A stretch of DNA of 64,000 bases from Leptodontidium sp. MPI-SDFR-AT-0119 (GCA_020726505.1 JAHLEZ010000022.1:124001-188000); one strand, 5' to 3'; shown: positions 46,727 through 57,756, counted from the stretch's first letter. Made by a program: numbers and translations. Notes: generated from the sequence alone by a model not told the origin.

Positions 46727-49700
46727 TTACACGCCAAAATGAACATAGGGAGCCCAATACATAGGATTCTCGCCCTGGAGATTAACCTCGTCACTAACAT
46801 ATTCCGCATTTCGTAGCTTAGACTGCATTCCGATTTGAAAACCACGCAGAGCTAAGATGGCCTGATGGAGTCCCCGACATATCGCAAAGTCGGTCATACT
46901 GTGCTCGCAGATCGTCTTATAGAAAATCTTTGCGACATCGACACAATGGCTATCAGATACTTCCCATAGTGTGCCAATCACATGGCGAAAGCCTGCAAGT
47001 TGAAACCCACTGACAAGGTGGATGCATTCGTCAAAGAGCCTACTATCTAGACTTGTTCCCGTTGAGCAAGCTGATAGATAAGCTAAGAATGGTGCGTTCT
47101 CTTGCAACCGGCTATCACGAAGCTGAGCCATAGTTAATGGGCTCTTCTCCCAATCCTCTAAGAGCAAAGTGCTTTGTGAAGGCTCTAGTTGATCTAATTT
47201 TCCGTGGCCAGCAAAGTGGAACATTTTGCAAGTTCTTAAGAGTTTTGAGCATTCTTCTTTTCGTTTTGGAGGAGTGATAGGCTCAAGACTCAGCTCGTGG
47301 CATAACTTCGCCACCTCTCTCACCTCTTCCTGGGCAAAAGGCAGGTTCGAGGACAATGCGAGACCTGGTGTATTATGCATGGCGACGAGAAGAGCTTGGT
47401 CCTTCTCCGTGCCCAAAGGCTTCGGGATGCTACGCCGGCGCCCGTAGATAATCGACTTGATCGATGTGCTATATGAGGACATTGCTCTATCGAGAACGGT
47501 GTTGGTCGAATCAGGGGCGTGGTAGCCGGCGGCGTGGAGGGGCAAGGTCGCCATGGGGCCTGTTGGCACCCACCAAATGCGTGGCCAAACTCCGTCACTT
47601 GGCGGACTCTGAATACCAAGGGCTTCTAAGACTGGACAGGCCATAACATCCCAAAGCCACTGTAGCGTTTCGGAAATCGTCGAATGGCTGAAATTTTCCC
47701 GCCTTTGCAGGGCCTCGCCACCAAAGAGTCCAAGGAGCTTTATTGACCTGATCCGATGATGCTCGACGAGAAAGGCGTCGCAACGCCACGGACTGACATT
47801 GACAACGACGACCGGGCCTTGATCCGCGGCATTCATCAACTCTTCAGCTGTCGGAGGGAGAAGAAAATTCTCGAACCCTGGCTTGCTCCGGATATGCTCG
47901 CACACTTTGGTAAACGAAGCTTCGGTGTCATGGCGGCGTTTCGCCTTCTTATTCTCCGGCTGGGGAACTGCATTGGCAGGTGAAGACAACATCATCCCCG
48001 GGTTTGGTGAGGGTTTGTCTAGCTCATTTCGAAGAGACACAAACTCGGCGGCTAGAAGGGGGTGCTGTTGGCGAAGAGCTGAAATGTCGGTACGAATCTC
48101 TAGCAACAGACCCGCAATCACTCCACGCCCTTGCTCAAGGAATCTCAGGGCATTCGCTGCGACTTTTTCTGCATCTTCACCTGCATCCTCGCCCGCAGTC
48201 AACAGTGTCGCTGCGGCAGATACTGCTAGCCCAGCACATTGACGAATTACATACTGCTTGTCTTCATTTCCTAGCGACAGGGAACTGGCCATGGCAAGGA
48301 GTTCCACTGACCTTTTGAGAATCTCACTAGCTTCCTTCCATTGGGCGGACTCTACTAGCAGTCTCACTGCTCTTCCCCCAGTATGGATGCGCGTGAGGAT
48401 CTTCGAATTCTGACATTTGAAGCCTTCGGTGTAGAGAGATATGGCTCTCTTCCTATCTTCTAGGTTGCAAACGCCTTTGCCACTGCCTTCAAATCTTTTC
48501 TCATACATGCCCCCCAGGTTGGCAAGGACCTCAGCTTGGAGACGACCATCGGTGGCGGGAAAGGTCAGAGCAAGCTCTCCCATCTCGATTGCCTTGTTGA
48601 TATCATCAGGGTCGGCGCCTGGCTGATCTGCCCGTCTACTGAGACACATGGCAAGATTTGATAGATTATAGACACGTTGGGGGTTGTTTGGCGATATCAT
48701 GTCCACCGCCTGCTCTGTGACCTCAATTGCGCGCCACAGATCCTCAGGCTTTCGAAGACAATCGAACCGTTGATTTAAGGCTGCCCCTAGGTTTCCAAGG
48801 CATGCTCCACGCTCGCTGCCGTGAAAAGCTTTGGCGCTCGCTCTCTCGAGAGTACCGATGGCTGCATCCAGATCCTTCAAATTCTTTGTCCGCTTGTACC
48901 GACTTGAAAGCCTTTCAGCGAAGTTGATCTGGGCAGCAAGGTCGGGGTAGTCTGCGCATTCGAAATAAGACACCGCTACCTCTGAGAGTTCAATTGCATA
49001 GTCGAGATCCTCGATTGCCTCCGTCTTATTGAACCGGTAAGTCAGCGAAGATGCAAGTCCCGCGGATATAGTAGCCCGGGTTCGATCCGGAAGCGGTTTT
49101 ATCTGGAGAGCATTCTCATCCACATCTATGGCGCGGTTGAGGTCACTTATATCGCCTGTGTCGCTGCGGCTGTAGCGACTGCTAAGTGATGATGCCAGGT
49201 CATGCAGCAGCCTCCCTCGTTCCGGCTCGCCTGGAGGAACATCTTCGACACCCTTCTCAGCAAGTTCAATAGCCCGATTGATGTCGCTAGTGAATCCAAT
49301 GTGCCGAGATCTATTGCGAAGTAGCTCAACGAGGTGGCATAAACGAAGAACGTACTGAGAGTCCTCCAGTGGCGTGGCTGCAGACACAAGTTCGGCATAT
49401 TCCACTGCTCGGTTGATGTCGTCAATAGTATCATTCTGCTTATTTCTAAATCCGAGCATGATTGACAGAGTATATAATCGGAGGAGACGCTGCTCATTAT
49501 CATCGTCATTTGCCAGGCCAAGCCATCTCTCGGTGTACTTGATGGCTTCATTGATAGCATCTAACTCCTTGGTGTACTCGGCTCGGTCGACGAGGAAGAT
49601 AATGAGATTATTCAAACGCCCTATATGATCACGATGGTCAACTCCTGTGCCTGCTAGAGCCATATGACAGTTCTCGATGGCCTTATTGGAATCCTCCAAA

Positions 49701-50694
49701 GCTTTAGTCTGCTTGAATCGATTCCAATAGGCTTTCGATAGCCACTCTATTAGATTGAGTCGGATCTCTTCGGAATACGTAGCTTTGAGCGCAGTCGTCA
49801 GAGTCTTGATTGCATGGTCGATATCAACGAGGGTTGCAGACTGCTCAGATTTGGAGAACATAGCTGACGCATATATTTGCAAAGCGTTCGATCGATGAGC
49901 GTGACCTGGTGGTGCAGCCGCCAGAGCCTTCTCAGCAGCCTCGACAAGACGATTCAGATTATCTAGTGTCTTGTCTTGCTCATATTTCACACCATGACCA
50001 CTTGCTATGCCTGCTAGAACAACTGGGTCGTGTGAATACCCAGACGGCAACGTTGCGAGAGTCCCTTCGAGAATCTCTGAGAGAGACTTCAACATGTTGG
50101 GGTCTTTCGCGATCTCGTCCATTATTGCTTCTTTGTCTCCTTCAGCCAGAATCCGATCGAGAAGAGCCGACTGAGAAGGGGTAAGTCTGGGCTGTGTGGG
50201 TCTACTAGCTGTGTCACTAATATTTGCAAGTCGTGAGCATCTTCACAATTAACGAGCCATTGGTGGTTTCCCCTGGAACGAGGCCTCCTTGAATCATCTC
50301 GCAGTTCAAGAAACCCCCTCCTTTCTCACTTGAGAAGGAAATCGAATCAACTAGTGTTGAAGACTCACCGGATCTGGCATACGACACTGGCTACATTATC
50401 AAGAATCCTCCTACGCCGTGCGCCCTCTGGGACGTTCTCAGAAAGACCGTCGGCCCATCCTTCAGCATACTGAATTGCTAACTGTGCATCTGCTTCGGAT
50501 CTGGATCGTGTAGCAAGGATACACCGAGTGAATATGTATAACTCGATCTGCTCATCAGTTGTCAAATCTTCGTGGAACTCTGCGAAGGCACGAAGTTCGT
50601 CCTCGCTCAATTCAAGAATCGAACTGGTTAGCTCCGGATCGACACAAAAGCCCTGCATTCTGACCCTTGAGAATAAATGCACACGTAGTAGCAC
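46727..50694 (-). CDS. TPR-CHAT protease (caspase-like), two exons
   Basis: Exon 1 is 50,694-50,369 and exon 2 is 50,186-46,727. The 182-nt intron has donor GTGAGT and acceptor CCCAG, and joins VCQIR to LTPSQSALLDRIL in frame. About 1,261 aa from the first Met, or 1,249 from the Met at 50,658. The first two-thirds are about ten fungal-type TPR repeats (AIELAEKGVEDVPPGEP, LASSLSSRYSRSDT style). The last ~375 residues are a CHAT domain with the catalytic pair intact: His in FHFAGHGK (codon 47,204-47,206) and Cys in YLSACSTG (codon 47,066-47,068). CHAT proteases are clan CD relatives of caspases; TPR-CHAT proteins act as regulated proteases. It is transcribed divergently from the caspase-fold gene and lies near a gasdermin-like gene, so it is a candidate activating protease. 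Confidence 0.93.
50187..50368 (-). other. Intron of TPR-CHAT gene
   Basis: The GTGAGT donor (50,368-50,363) and AG acceptor (50,188-50,187) restore one frame across exons 1 and 2. An alternative CAG seven nucleotides upstream of the chosen acceptor would put exon 2 out of frame. Confidence 0.85.
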
Positions 50695-50850
50695 GGTAGA
50701 ATAGATTTGTTCGAGATTGCTTCTGACTGTTTTGTTGTCTGGATCGCATAGACTTTATTACAATCTTTTGAGTCCCGCCTGCAGTGTCCTGGGAAGCGGA
50801 GTCCTTGTCGTACAATGCATCTGCAAGCTGGAGCATGAAGCCAATAGGTC

Positions 50851-51567
50851 TCAGTGTTGAGATGCTTCATGCAGCGCATGCCTTAGCATTGCTCAGCTAT
50901 TTATCGGCGCTCAACAGCCTCACTTATGAGTTCGACATGATTCGTGGTAAATATATGCGTCACACGCTAATGTCACACAAGGCTTGGGGCTGACCCGATA
51001 ATCGCCGGTCATATCCACGCGAGCCTATCTAATCTCTACCTGATATTTAATCGAGAAAGTGTTCCCGTATGATATTCGACGCCAACCAATCAGTGTTGAG
51101 ATGCTTCATGCAGCGCATGCCTTAGCATTGCTCAGCTATTCATCGGCGCTCAACAGCCTCACTTATGAGTTCGACATGATTCGTGGTAAATATATGCGTC
51201 ACACGCCAATGTCACACAAGGCTTGGGGCTGACCCGATAATCGCCGGTCATATCCACGCGAGCCTATCTAATCTCTACCTGATATTTAATCGAGAAAGTG
51301 TTCCCGTATGATATTCGACGCCAACCAATCAGTGTTGAGATGCTTCATGCAGCGCATGCCTTAGCATTGCTCAGCTATTCATCGGCGCTCAACAGCCTCA
51401 CTTATGAGTTCGACATGATTCGTGGTAAATATATGCGTCACACGCTAATGTCACATAAGGCTTAGGGCTGACCCGATAATCGCCGGTTATATCCGCGCGA
51501 GCCTATCTAATCTCTACCTGACATTTAATCGAGAAAGTGTTCCCGTATGATATTCGACGCCAACCAA
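50851..51567. repeat. 3 x 239-bp tandem repeat in the divergent promoter region
   Basis: Copies begin at 50,851, 51,090 and 51,329 with the same phase and no indels, and each ends in GACGCCAACCAA. Copies 1 and 2 differ at about two positions; copy 3 differs at about five more, nearly all C/T or G/A. The array fills most of the 1.1 kb between the start codons of the TPR-CHAT gene (minus) and the caspase-fold gene (plus). It could set expression of both, or it may simply be a recent amplification. Confidence 0.95.
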
Positions 51568-51779
51568 TTCTGTGCTGATTGAAGCTTCAAGGCATACAAC
51601 TTACGGCGGTGTGAGTTCGGTCGGCCACGTATGCTTGACGGAGTATTGAGAAGCACATACTTTCTAAGTTTCTTCCACGGTGCCTAAAGGTGTGCAAATC
51701 GGCCTTGGGCAGCCAGTTATTGTCTCCACAGATACTTGGCAACGACATCTTCCACATTTTTAACATCCATTTCACGAAG

Positions 51780-53828
51780 ATGTCGGGAGCCAAATGGGCA
51801 CTGTTGGTAGGAATCGACTACTACCCTGCAGGTGATACACCAAGGCTCGACACCGAAGGCAGGTGCATTGAGTACAACAACTTGAGTGGCTGTGTGCGTG
51901 ATATCCTGGAGGTTGAACTGTTTCTTCTGGAGACGATGAAAGTTGAACCGAGTCACATCATTCGACTTCTTGCCCCTGTACCACAGGACGAGGAGCTTTC
52001 GAAATATGCCAATGGAGACAAAAGCAAGCCGACGTACAAGAACATCACCGACGCACTAGACTCAATTATCGAACTTGCAAAACCAGAAGATCTAGTATAT
52101 ATCCACTACTCCGGTCACGGTGCACGCGCAACTACTATCTTTCCAAACTTGAAATCTGGGACAAAATGGGATGAAGCTTTCGTCCCTACTGATATTGCGA
52201 GTGGAGGACAGTACTTGCGTGATCTCGAGTTGGGCCTCTTTCTGAAGAGGATGGTACAGGAGAAGTTGATCGTAACTGTGGTTCTCGACTGCTGTCACTC
52301 TGGTGGAGGTGTACGAAACGCTGGGAGAGGGACAGCTCGGGAGGTCAAAGGATATTACAATTCAATTCTCCCTAACGACCTCCCCATCACATTCGGAGAG
52401 ATAGAACGCAACAGGTCTCTTATACTAAGAGAACCAGAAGGCTTCACATTATTTGCAGCCTGCCTCCCAGAAGAACGGGCAAGAGAAGTCCTATTTGATG
52501 ATAGTCGCGTGCATGGTGTCTTTACATACTGCCTTCTACAAACCCTCAGACATGGCCTATCTCAGACCCCTTCGTCTCGAACACTATATCAGCGTGTATG
52601 TGGAAGAGTCCGGGATGAGTTCGTGGACCAGACTCCTTTTTTTGCTGGTGAGACTGATCGTCTCTTCTTCGGTACCGATGTTATTGCACAAGCACATACG
52701 ATTACCGTTCAACGAATATCACCCTTTCCTAATGTGGAGGAGGAGTTGGATCTAGCAGGTGGGGCCTCACATGGCGTTCATGTCGGCTCCGAGTATGCAG
52801 TCTATCCGTTTGGAAGAACAAGTGGCACTGGGTCGATGAGAGTGGAAGTGAAGGAGGTCCATTCACTCAAATCAGTCGCGACTATTGTCGAATTGAATGA
52901 CGAAACTGTGGGCAAAATTGAGCCAGGTTGCCCGGCAGTTCTTCTCAAACTACCTTTCAAAGAAAAGCTCCATATCACTTTCTCCTCTGCTGAAACGGTG
53001 ATAGTAGAAAAGTTTGCTCGAGATTGGAACACTCATGGAGGCAACAATGGTTGGCTTCAGTTGGTCATAGATACGAAAATCAGTAACTCGTCATCGCCAT
53101 TCTGTGTCACTCTCAACGGTAAGGGCGAATATGTGATCGAGGACACATATGGCACACCCATACCCAACATTACTCCACCATTACCGCCGTTACCAGGAGA
53201 AGAGCCTTGGGCGATACCCAGGCTCATTGGTCGACTTCGGCACCTATCACAATTCCATGCAGTCAAGAAGATAGACAACCCAGATGGCACGTCTCCGCTC
53301 CGAGGCAGTCTCTTACTGGAAATATCCAAAGGGCCTGGTCTGCCTTCCATACAGTACTCCGAAGCCGGAGCGGAATACAGAATAAGGAACAAAGAAAAGA
53401 TCTATTTATGCTTGAGAAACCATGGAACAGAAACGGTCTATTTTGCATTGTTCAATCTTGAGCCACTATTTGGTATCTCTCAGGTCTTCCCAAGGCGAGC
53501 TGATTATGAACCCCTGGAGGCAGGACAATTGTTCATAATTCCGATAAAAATGAGCATTCCGCCGGAACTGGCACAACCAGGTTCTCAGTCCGTATCCATC
53601 CTAGATATATTGAAGGTATTTGTAACGTTGGAACCCGCTTCATTTCGGTCTCTGGTACTGCCGGATATAAAGAAGGCTGAGCTGAGTGGTTTCCGGGGCG
53701 GCAAAGAAAATCAGAATGGGCTTCAACAATTACTTTGTAATCTTGCAAAACCTAGGCGAAATGCGACTTATGATGAGGAAGATATCCGTGATTGGCAGGT
53801 GATGGAGGTTAGGGTACGCACGGGTTAA
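51780..53828 (+). CDS. Caspase/metacaspase-fold protease (peptidase C14-like)
   Basis: 682 aa in one exon. I start at MSGAKWALLVGIDYYP because the caspase fold begins there; the Met at 51,690 would add 30 residues of non-conserved sequence. The catalytic His is H113 in YIHYSGHGA and the catalytic Cys is C172 in VLDCCHSGG, with the substrate-pocket block WDEAFVPTDI between them, as in fungal caspase-domain and metacaspase proteins. The p10-like part ends near GVFTYCLLQTLR and FVDQTPFFAGETDRLFFG. The remaining ~400 residues (beta-rich, PLPPLPGEEPW, ending GGKENQNGLQQLLCNL) match no domain I know and may sense a trigger or restrain the protease. The TPR-CHAT gene lies upstream, divergent; the gasdermin-like gene follows 533 bp downstream on the same strand. 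Confidence 0.92.
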   Translation: MSGAKWALLVGIDYYPAGDTPRLDTEGRCIEYNNLSGCVRDILEVELFLLETMKVEPSHIIRLLAPVPQDEELSKYANGDKSKPTYKNITDALDSIIELAKPEDLVYIHYSGHGARATTIFPNLKSGTKWDEAFVPTDIASGGQYLRDLELGLFLKRMVQEKLIVTVVLDCCHSGGGVRNAGRGTAREVKGYYNSILPNDLPITFGEIERNRSLILREPEGFTLFAACLPEERAREVLFDDSRVHGVFTYCLLQTLRHGLSQTPSSRTLYQRVCGRVRDEFVDQTPFFAGETDRLFFGTDVIAQAHTITVQRISPFPNVEEELDLAGGASHGVHVGSEYAVYPFGRTSGTGSMRVEVKEVHSLKSVATIVELNDETVGKIEPGCPAVLLKLPFKEKLHITFSSAETVIVEKFARDWNTHGGNNGWLQLVIDTKISNSSSPFCVTLNGKGEYVIEDTYGTPIPNITPPLPPLPGEEPWAIPRLIGRLRHLSQFHAVKKIDNPDGTSPLRGSLLLEISKGPGLPSIQYSEAGAEYRIRNKEKIYLCLRNHGTETVYFALFNLEPLFGISQVFPRRADYEPLEAGQLFIIPIKMSIPPELAQPGSQSVSILDILKVFVTLEPASFRSLVLPDIKKAELSGFRGGKENQNGLQQLLCNLAKPRRNATYDEEDIRDWQVMEVRVRTG

Positions 53829-54361
53829 CTTGTCGTTGAATTGCAAGCTCTTATTACCATCCTAGTCAATTGTAATCAGGTCCCCGAATGAATTAACGTG
53901 AAAAGAGGGCTAAAATTTGCGACCGGCAGAAACGGCTAAGCATTTGGTCCCAGCATAATTAGGTCCTCGAAACCCTATGCTGTTACTACTTCCCTAAGAT
54001 CCTAAAACATACTGCAACCTTTTCGGATTCTCTCTTCCATGACCTTCAAAGACTTGGGTACTAACTAGGACAGTATTTTATTATTTGGAAAATAATCTCT
54101 CGTCTGTCACGTTGAGTTGGCCCTGTTTTCGATCTTCCGCGGCCACCATCGGGGCTTAGCAACTAGACAGCCAATGATACTCCACATTATGCATGCACCT
54201 CGCTGCTGTCCTCCGCCGGGCAAGCCGAATTACTGCAGAGGGAGGAAGAGTGGATGTGATGTAATCTATATATCGACCGAAGTCCTTGAATTTACAGATG
54301 GCGACTTCGTCAAGTCGCTTTCCAAAGCTTATCAACCTTCAGACGAACAGAAAATAACGCC

Positions 54362-55210
54362 ATGAAAACCTCTACGCTTATACTCAATCACCTTCTCCCC
54401 CGCAATGCCGTCCAGCTCGGGCGACTAGTGACCAACATCCACGACCCCGTGCAGGATTTCTATCAGCCAGATCCGATGCCTCTCGCAAGAGATGCCATCT
54501 CGACTCAACGTCTCGAGAATTTTAGCACCATCCTCGAAAATACAAAAGGCTCAAGCCTTTCCGCCTTCCTGACGCAAATGCTTTCAGGAACTTGGTCCGT
54601 TTCAAAAGGCGTGACAACAGACATTGCCGCCACAACCTACGAGACCCAGCAGCTGGGAAACTGTGAAGAGCTTCTCCACTCGACTTGCAAGCTGGCTTCT
54701 GCTCGAAGCTGGCTCGAGCGGGCGGCCCGGAGGAAGCGGGACGTGTACATCATTTGCGGCCTCAAGATCTTGGTTGACGCTCGCATCCAGCAGTCTCTAG
54801 TCAAGTCATCTGACAGGGGAGGCAGTGTCCAGGTACCTGGCGCCTTGATCACAGCAGCTGCAGGGGTGCCCATTCCCTTGGATGATACCCTCGACGTTGG
54901 CGTGGAAAGAACACTTAAGAAGGATACCAGGGAGAAGGGAGAGTACCTTGCGAGTGGCGAACACGTTTTTGCTATCCAGTATCGAAAGGTGAAGATGGGG
55001 AGGTTCTCGACGAAGGGAGTTGACCAAGCTTACCTGCTTGGGGGAAGCAGGTGGAAAATATATCTTTCAACAAGAGGGGGACCAGGGGAGACCGAGGAGG
55101 ACGCCATGGATGTAGAAGCCGGGGAACCGGTACATGCAAATGACATCAGGAAAGCATGCGAACACTTTATATTAGACGATGAGGAGATATTATTCTACCC
55201 TGGAAAGTAG
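54362..55210 (+). CDS. Gasdermin-like pore-forming cell-death protein (HET-Q1/RCD-1 type)
   Basis: 282 aa in one exon, with a good start context (GCCATGA). The N-terminal block LGRLVTNIHDPVQDFYQP, the middle VYIICGLKILVDARI and the late block HVFAIQYRKVKMGRFS plus WKIYLS follow the layout of fungal gasdermin-like proteins, and the length fits (Podospora HET-Q1 is of similar size). In that family a short C-terminal tail is cut off by a protease, after which the N-terminal part forms membrane pores and kills the cell. Here an acidic Gly-rich linker (residues about 239-256, GGPGETEEDAMDVEAGEP) precedes a tail of about 25 residues, so the cut is expected in or near it. The assignment rests on motif recall; a structure-based search would settle it. 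The frame is intact and not RIP-damaged. Confidence 0.8.
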   Translation: MKTSTLILNHLLPRNAVQLGRLVTNIHDPVQDFYQPDPMPLARDAISTQRLENFSTILENTKGSSLSAFLTQMLSGTWSVSKGVTTDIAATTYETQQLGNCEELLHSTCKLASARSWLERAARRKRDVYIICGLKILVDARIQQSLVKSSDRGGSVQVPGALITAAAGVPIPLDDTLDVGVERTLKKDTREKGEYLASGEHVFAIQYRKVKMGRFSTKGVDQAYLLGGSRWKIYLSTRGGPGETEEDAMDVEAGEPVHANDIRKACEHFILDDEEILFYPGK

Positions 55211-55344
55211 TGGATGGAGAACGGCTGTAGAGCTCGAGCGACTTGGGTTAGCCTAGTTGGATAGAGGAACGAGGAAACTGGAACTTGGCGATATTTAGCT
55301 AGGAAAAGAACATCCCTTACTCTACTCACACATGAATCTGTCCC

Positions 55345-55396
55345 GGCCCATTTATCCTGAGGCCGCTCAGGACAGACCATCCAGGATAAATGGGCC
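55345..55396. repeat. Inverted repeat with 15-bp perfect arms
   Basis: GGCCCATTTATCCTG (55,345-55,359) and CAGGATAAATGGGCC (55,382-55,396) around a 22-nt loop. The nested TCCTGAG/CTCAGGA could form a competing smaller hairpin. It lies 135 bp after the gasdermin stop codon; a 3'-end structure or the remains of a small inverted-repeat transposon are both possible. Confidence 0.85.
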
Positions 55397-56007
55397 CTTA
55401 GAACGGCTTCTATTATAAGAGGTTTATTCTATATGCTCTATCCCATGGGTTATATTCTTTGGCGGTTTTAGTTCTATAGCTACGGGAATCCGAATACAGT
55501 CTAGCAGCGAGGAAGAAAGTCCCAGATGAGAATTTAAGCTACAATTTCCGTTAAATACTTATCAGCACAGCGATATTAACTCCAAGGACATACGTCATAC
55601 TCAGACAGCTTTACAACAAGATCGAGGTACTTTTGTGGAATTTCAATTCCATCCCCGCACTAAACTATTAATCAGCCTAGCAACATATATATTTTTTAGA
55701 TACAGAAACCATTTACTTCTCGCGAACGCTGGAGGCTATAGTTTACCTACCCTGATCAAGTCAGATAACTTTGAACTGCCTGCCCTTATCCCTTCCAGCG
55801 CCAAATCGAACCTTTTGTCGGTGCACTCGCAGGCCCACTGAAAAGATGCCAAGTGCTGTAACTGTAGGTAAGATCTCTAGAAATAAATGAAGCTTCAAGG
55901 GCAAAATGACGTAGGATCTGCTGCCTAAAGCTCAAGAAAGTGAAGTAACTCGTATTTAATATAAAATGACAACTGTAAATACAAAATCGAAGATATTTAA
56001 ACAAAAA
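55397..56007. other. No gene identified
   Basis: AT-leaning DNA with no convincing frame or repeat. It is the spacer between the cell-death locus and the piggyBac relic. Confidence 0.4.
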
Positions 56008-56583
56008 TCAGTGTAAATAGTACGGCTTAAAGCACTCTTTATAAAGAGGCAAAGAACACTCCCCACAACTCTTACGAGTAATTCGCATATCTTTCCTCTT
56101 TATCTTACCCTTCGAGAGCTTGTATCGATAGTAATAACAAGCCGTTCTTTTGTTATGGCCTTGTAAAACATAATGGCGAGCCTTATATCGAGCTATATTT
56201 GGCTGGCGAAAGTCGCTATTATAGTAGACTCGAATTGGGCTGTTAACACAAGTCGCTGGAGCTTTAGGACCGACTAAATCCTCAACTAAATGTCCCTTAA
56301 ATTAGCGGTAGGTTCGTTAATCTTTATGTTGTCGACCGATCACCTTTGACTCTAACTCCCATTTCTATAGCAAGAAGGTATTAATAATGGCACAGTCGAG
56401 GAGCCAAAAGAAGTAGGGAAGCCAGTTGCGTCGCGTTACTCGCTTTGTGTTAAATTCGGCCCTTAGCTAATCTGCGCGGTCCACGCTATTTATGTTGTAA
56501 TTGTAGTCGTCGATAAGAAGAATAACTGGCAGAGCAAGCCTACTTACAAAGAATCGTTAGAGTTGTTTCGTAGTGAGGCCAAG

Positions 56584-56743
56584 TGTTACGACACAAGGGC
56601 CTTGGTCGCAAAAGGTTGACTTAATACTTAGAATACAAAACTACAGAGCTACTCTACAGGAGGGAGCCATATATATAGGGAGTCAGAGGGGAGTCGGACC
56701 TGTTTCGGACCCCTGACCTAGCCGAGGCATACCTGTCGTAATA
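56584..56743 (-). repeat. 3' LTR of the TR-GAG element
   Basis: Identical to the 58,197-58,356 copy except for three transitions; preceded by CCAAG. Confidence 0.93.
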
Positions 56744-56781
56744 CTACCCCCCCAGGAAGCCGAAGCTCGTCCTCGTGCTTC

Positions 56782-57756
56782 TCAGTCTTCCTCTGACTCG
56801 ATACTATTCTTATACCTATATTTAAGAAGCGTCTCAAGTACTGCATCGACTCCTATAATATTGACCTCTCTCTCTAAGCTTAATAATTGTCTGCCCATAT
56901 CGTTCGTAGGTTGGCGTTGTATATGAGCTGGTAGCTGAGAGGAGCGTGTAATATCCTTAGAAATCATGCGACTAACTTGAGTTGGCTGAAATCGGACTCG
57001 GGGCTGAATCGATTGTATTTGGACCGGTTCCTGCGGAGATTCAGATTCGGAACGCGGTGGAGGTACCGGACAGACAGAGACGTAGTGATCAATCGATCCG
57101 CATCGGAAGCAGCGGGAACGATCAATACTTACAGGTGAAGAGGAGCGAGACTCGGCTACGTCGATAGAGTTAATTATAGAAAGGTCCATTTTGTCGGCCT
57201 TTTGAGGGTCATATAAAGAGCGGTGCTGAGTCGGACTTGTTCCAGAGGAGTTGCCGGGAGCATGTGTAGCCGTAGGGAAGGTTGATTGTGATGTGTACCT
57301 CTTGCAAAGAGAGACGAATTCAAGATACTTTAAAGGAGTCGTACCCGATATATCGTGCTCTTGAAGCTTGCGCTTGAGGTAGTCGGAAAGGCATGGCCGC
57401 AAAGTGTCGATCTTCCTCTCGTCGTCCCAATTCCAGCCTCCTGCTTCGCCAAGTGTCACTTCAAAAGAAATCAGGAACCCGTAGAAACTACCGGTTTGAG
57501 CTAGCTTATGGAGCTTTGCCTTAGCTCGCTGAACCTTGTTTTCGACTCCGTTATACCTATCAAGTTGATCCAAGATCAATTGATAATTATACGTATTCGT
57601 GAGGTTGGCGTGTTTGAGGAGCTCTAAACAAAGGGCAGCTGGTCCGGAATCAAGCCGTAGGTAGACAAAAGCAAATTGAGCTTGCGAATCGCCAATTGCT
57701 TCGCTATCGACGCCAAGCACGAGCTGAAGCTGCGCTAGCCAGGTATCGTAGTGCAA
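56782..57756 (-). CDS. Gag-like protein of the LTR element
   Basis: A 324-codon open frame from the first Met; the same frame runs upstream to a TAA near 57,957 and includes RRLPDPLKFNGTQLHYD, so the original protein was longer at the N-terminus. Retrotransposon Gag fold (WLAQLQLVLGVD, YNYQLILDQLDRYNG, KLHKLAQTGSFYGFL), a linker, then one CCHC knuckle CFRCGSIDHYVSVCP that binds RNA. It packages element RNA into particles; reverse transcriptase must come from a partner element. The upstream stop is probably a RIP change of a Gln codon. Confidence 0.85.
   Translation of the reverse strand: MHYDTWLAQLQLVLGVDSEAIGDSQAQFAFVYLRLDSGPAALCLELLKHANLTNTYNYQLILDQLDRYNGVENKVQRAKAKLHKLAQTGSFYGFLISFEVTLGEAGGWNWDDERKIDTLRPCLSDYLKRKLQEHDISGTTPLKYLEFVSLCKRYTSQSTFPTATHAPGNSSGTSPTQHRSLYDPQKADKMDLSIINSIDVAESRSSSPVSIDRSRCFRCGSIDHYVSVCPVPPPRSESESPQEPVQIQSIQPRVRFQPTQVSRMISKDITRSSQLPAHIQRQPTNDMGRQLLSLEREVNIIGVDAVLETLLKYRYKNSIESEED

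Noticed and set aside
51690..51779. Upstream Met adding 30 residues to the caspase-fold protein
   Set aside because: The caspase fold begins directly at MSGAKWALLVG, and the extra residues look non-conserved.
54117..54365. 82-codon ORF overlapping the gasdermin-like start by ATGA
   Set aside because: No recognisable domain, composition like untranslated DNA, and fungi do not normally couple translation in this way; more likely 5'-UTR.
46727..55210. Cell-death locus as cargo of the DUF3435 captain at 5-8 kb
   Set aside because: Captains read inward from the element's 5' edge; this one points left, away from the locus, so the locus would be outside its element.
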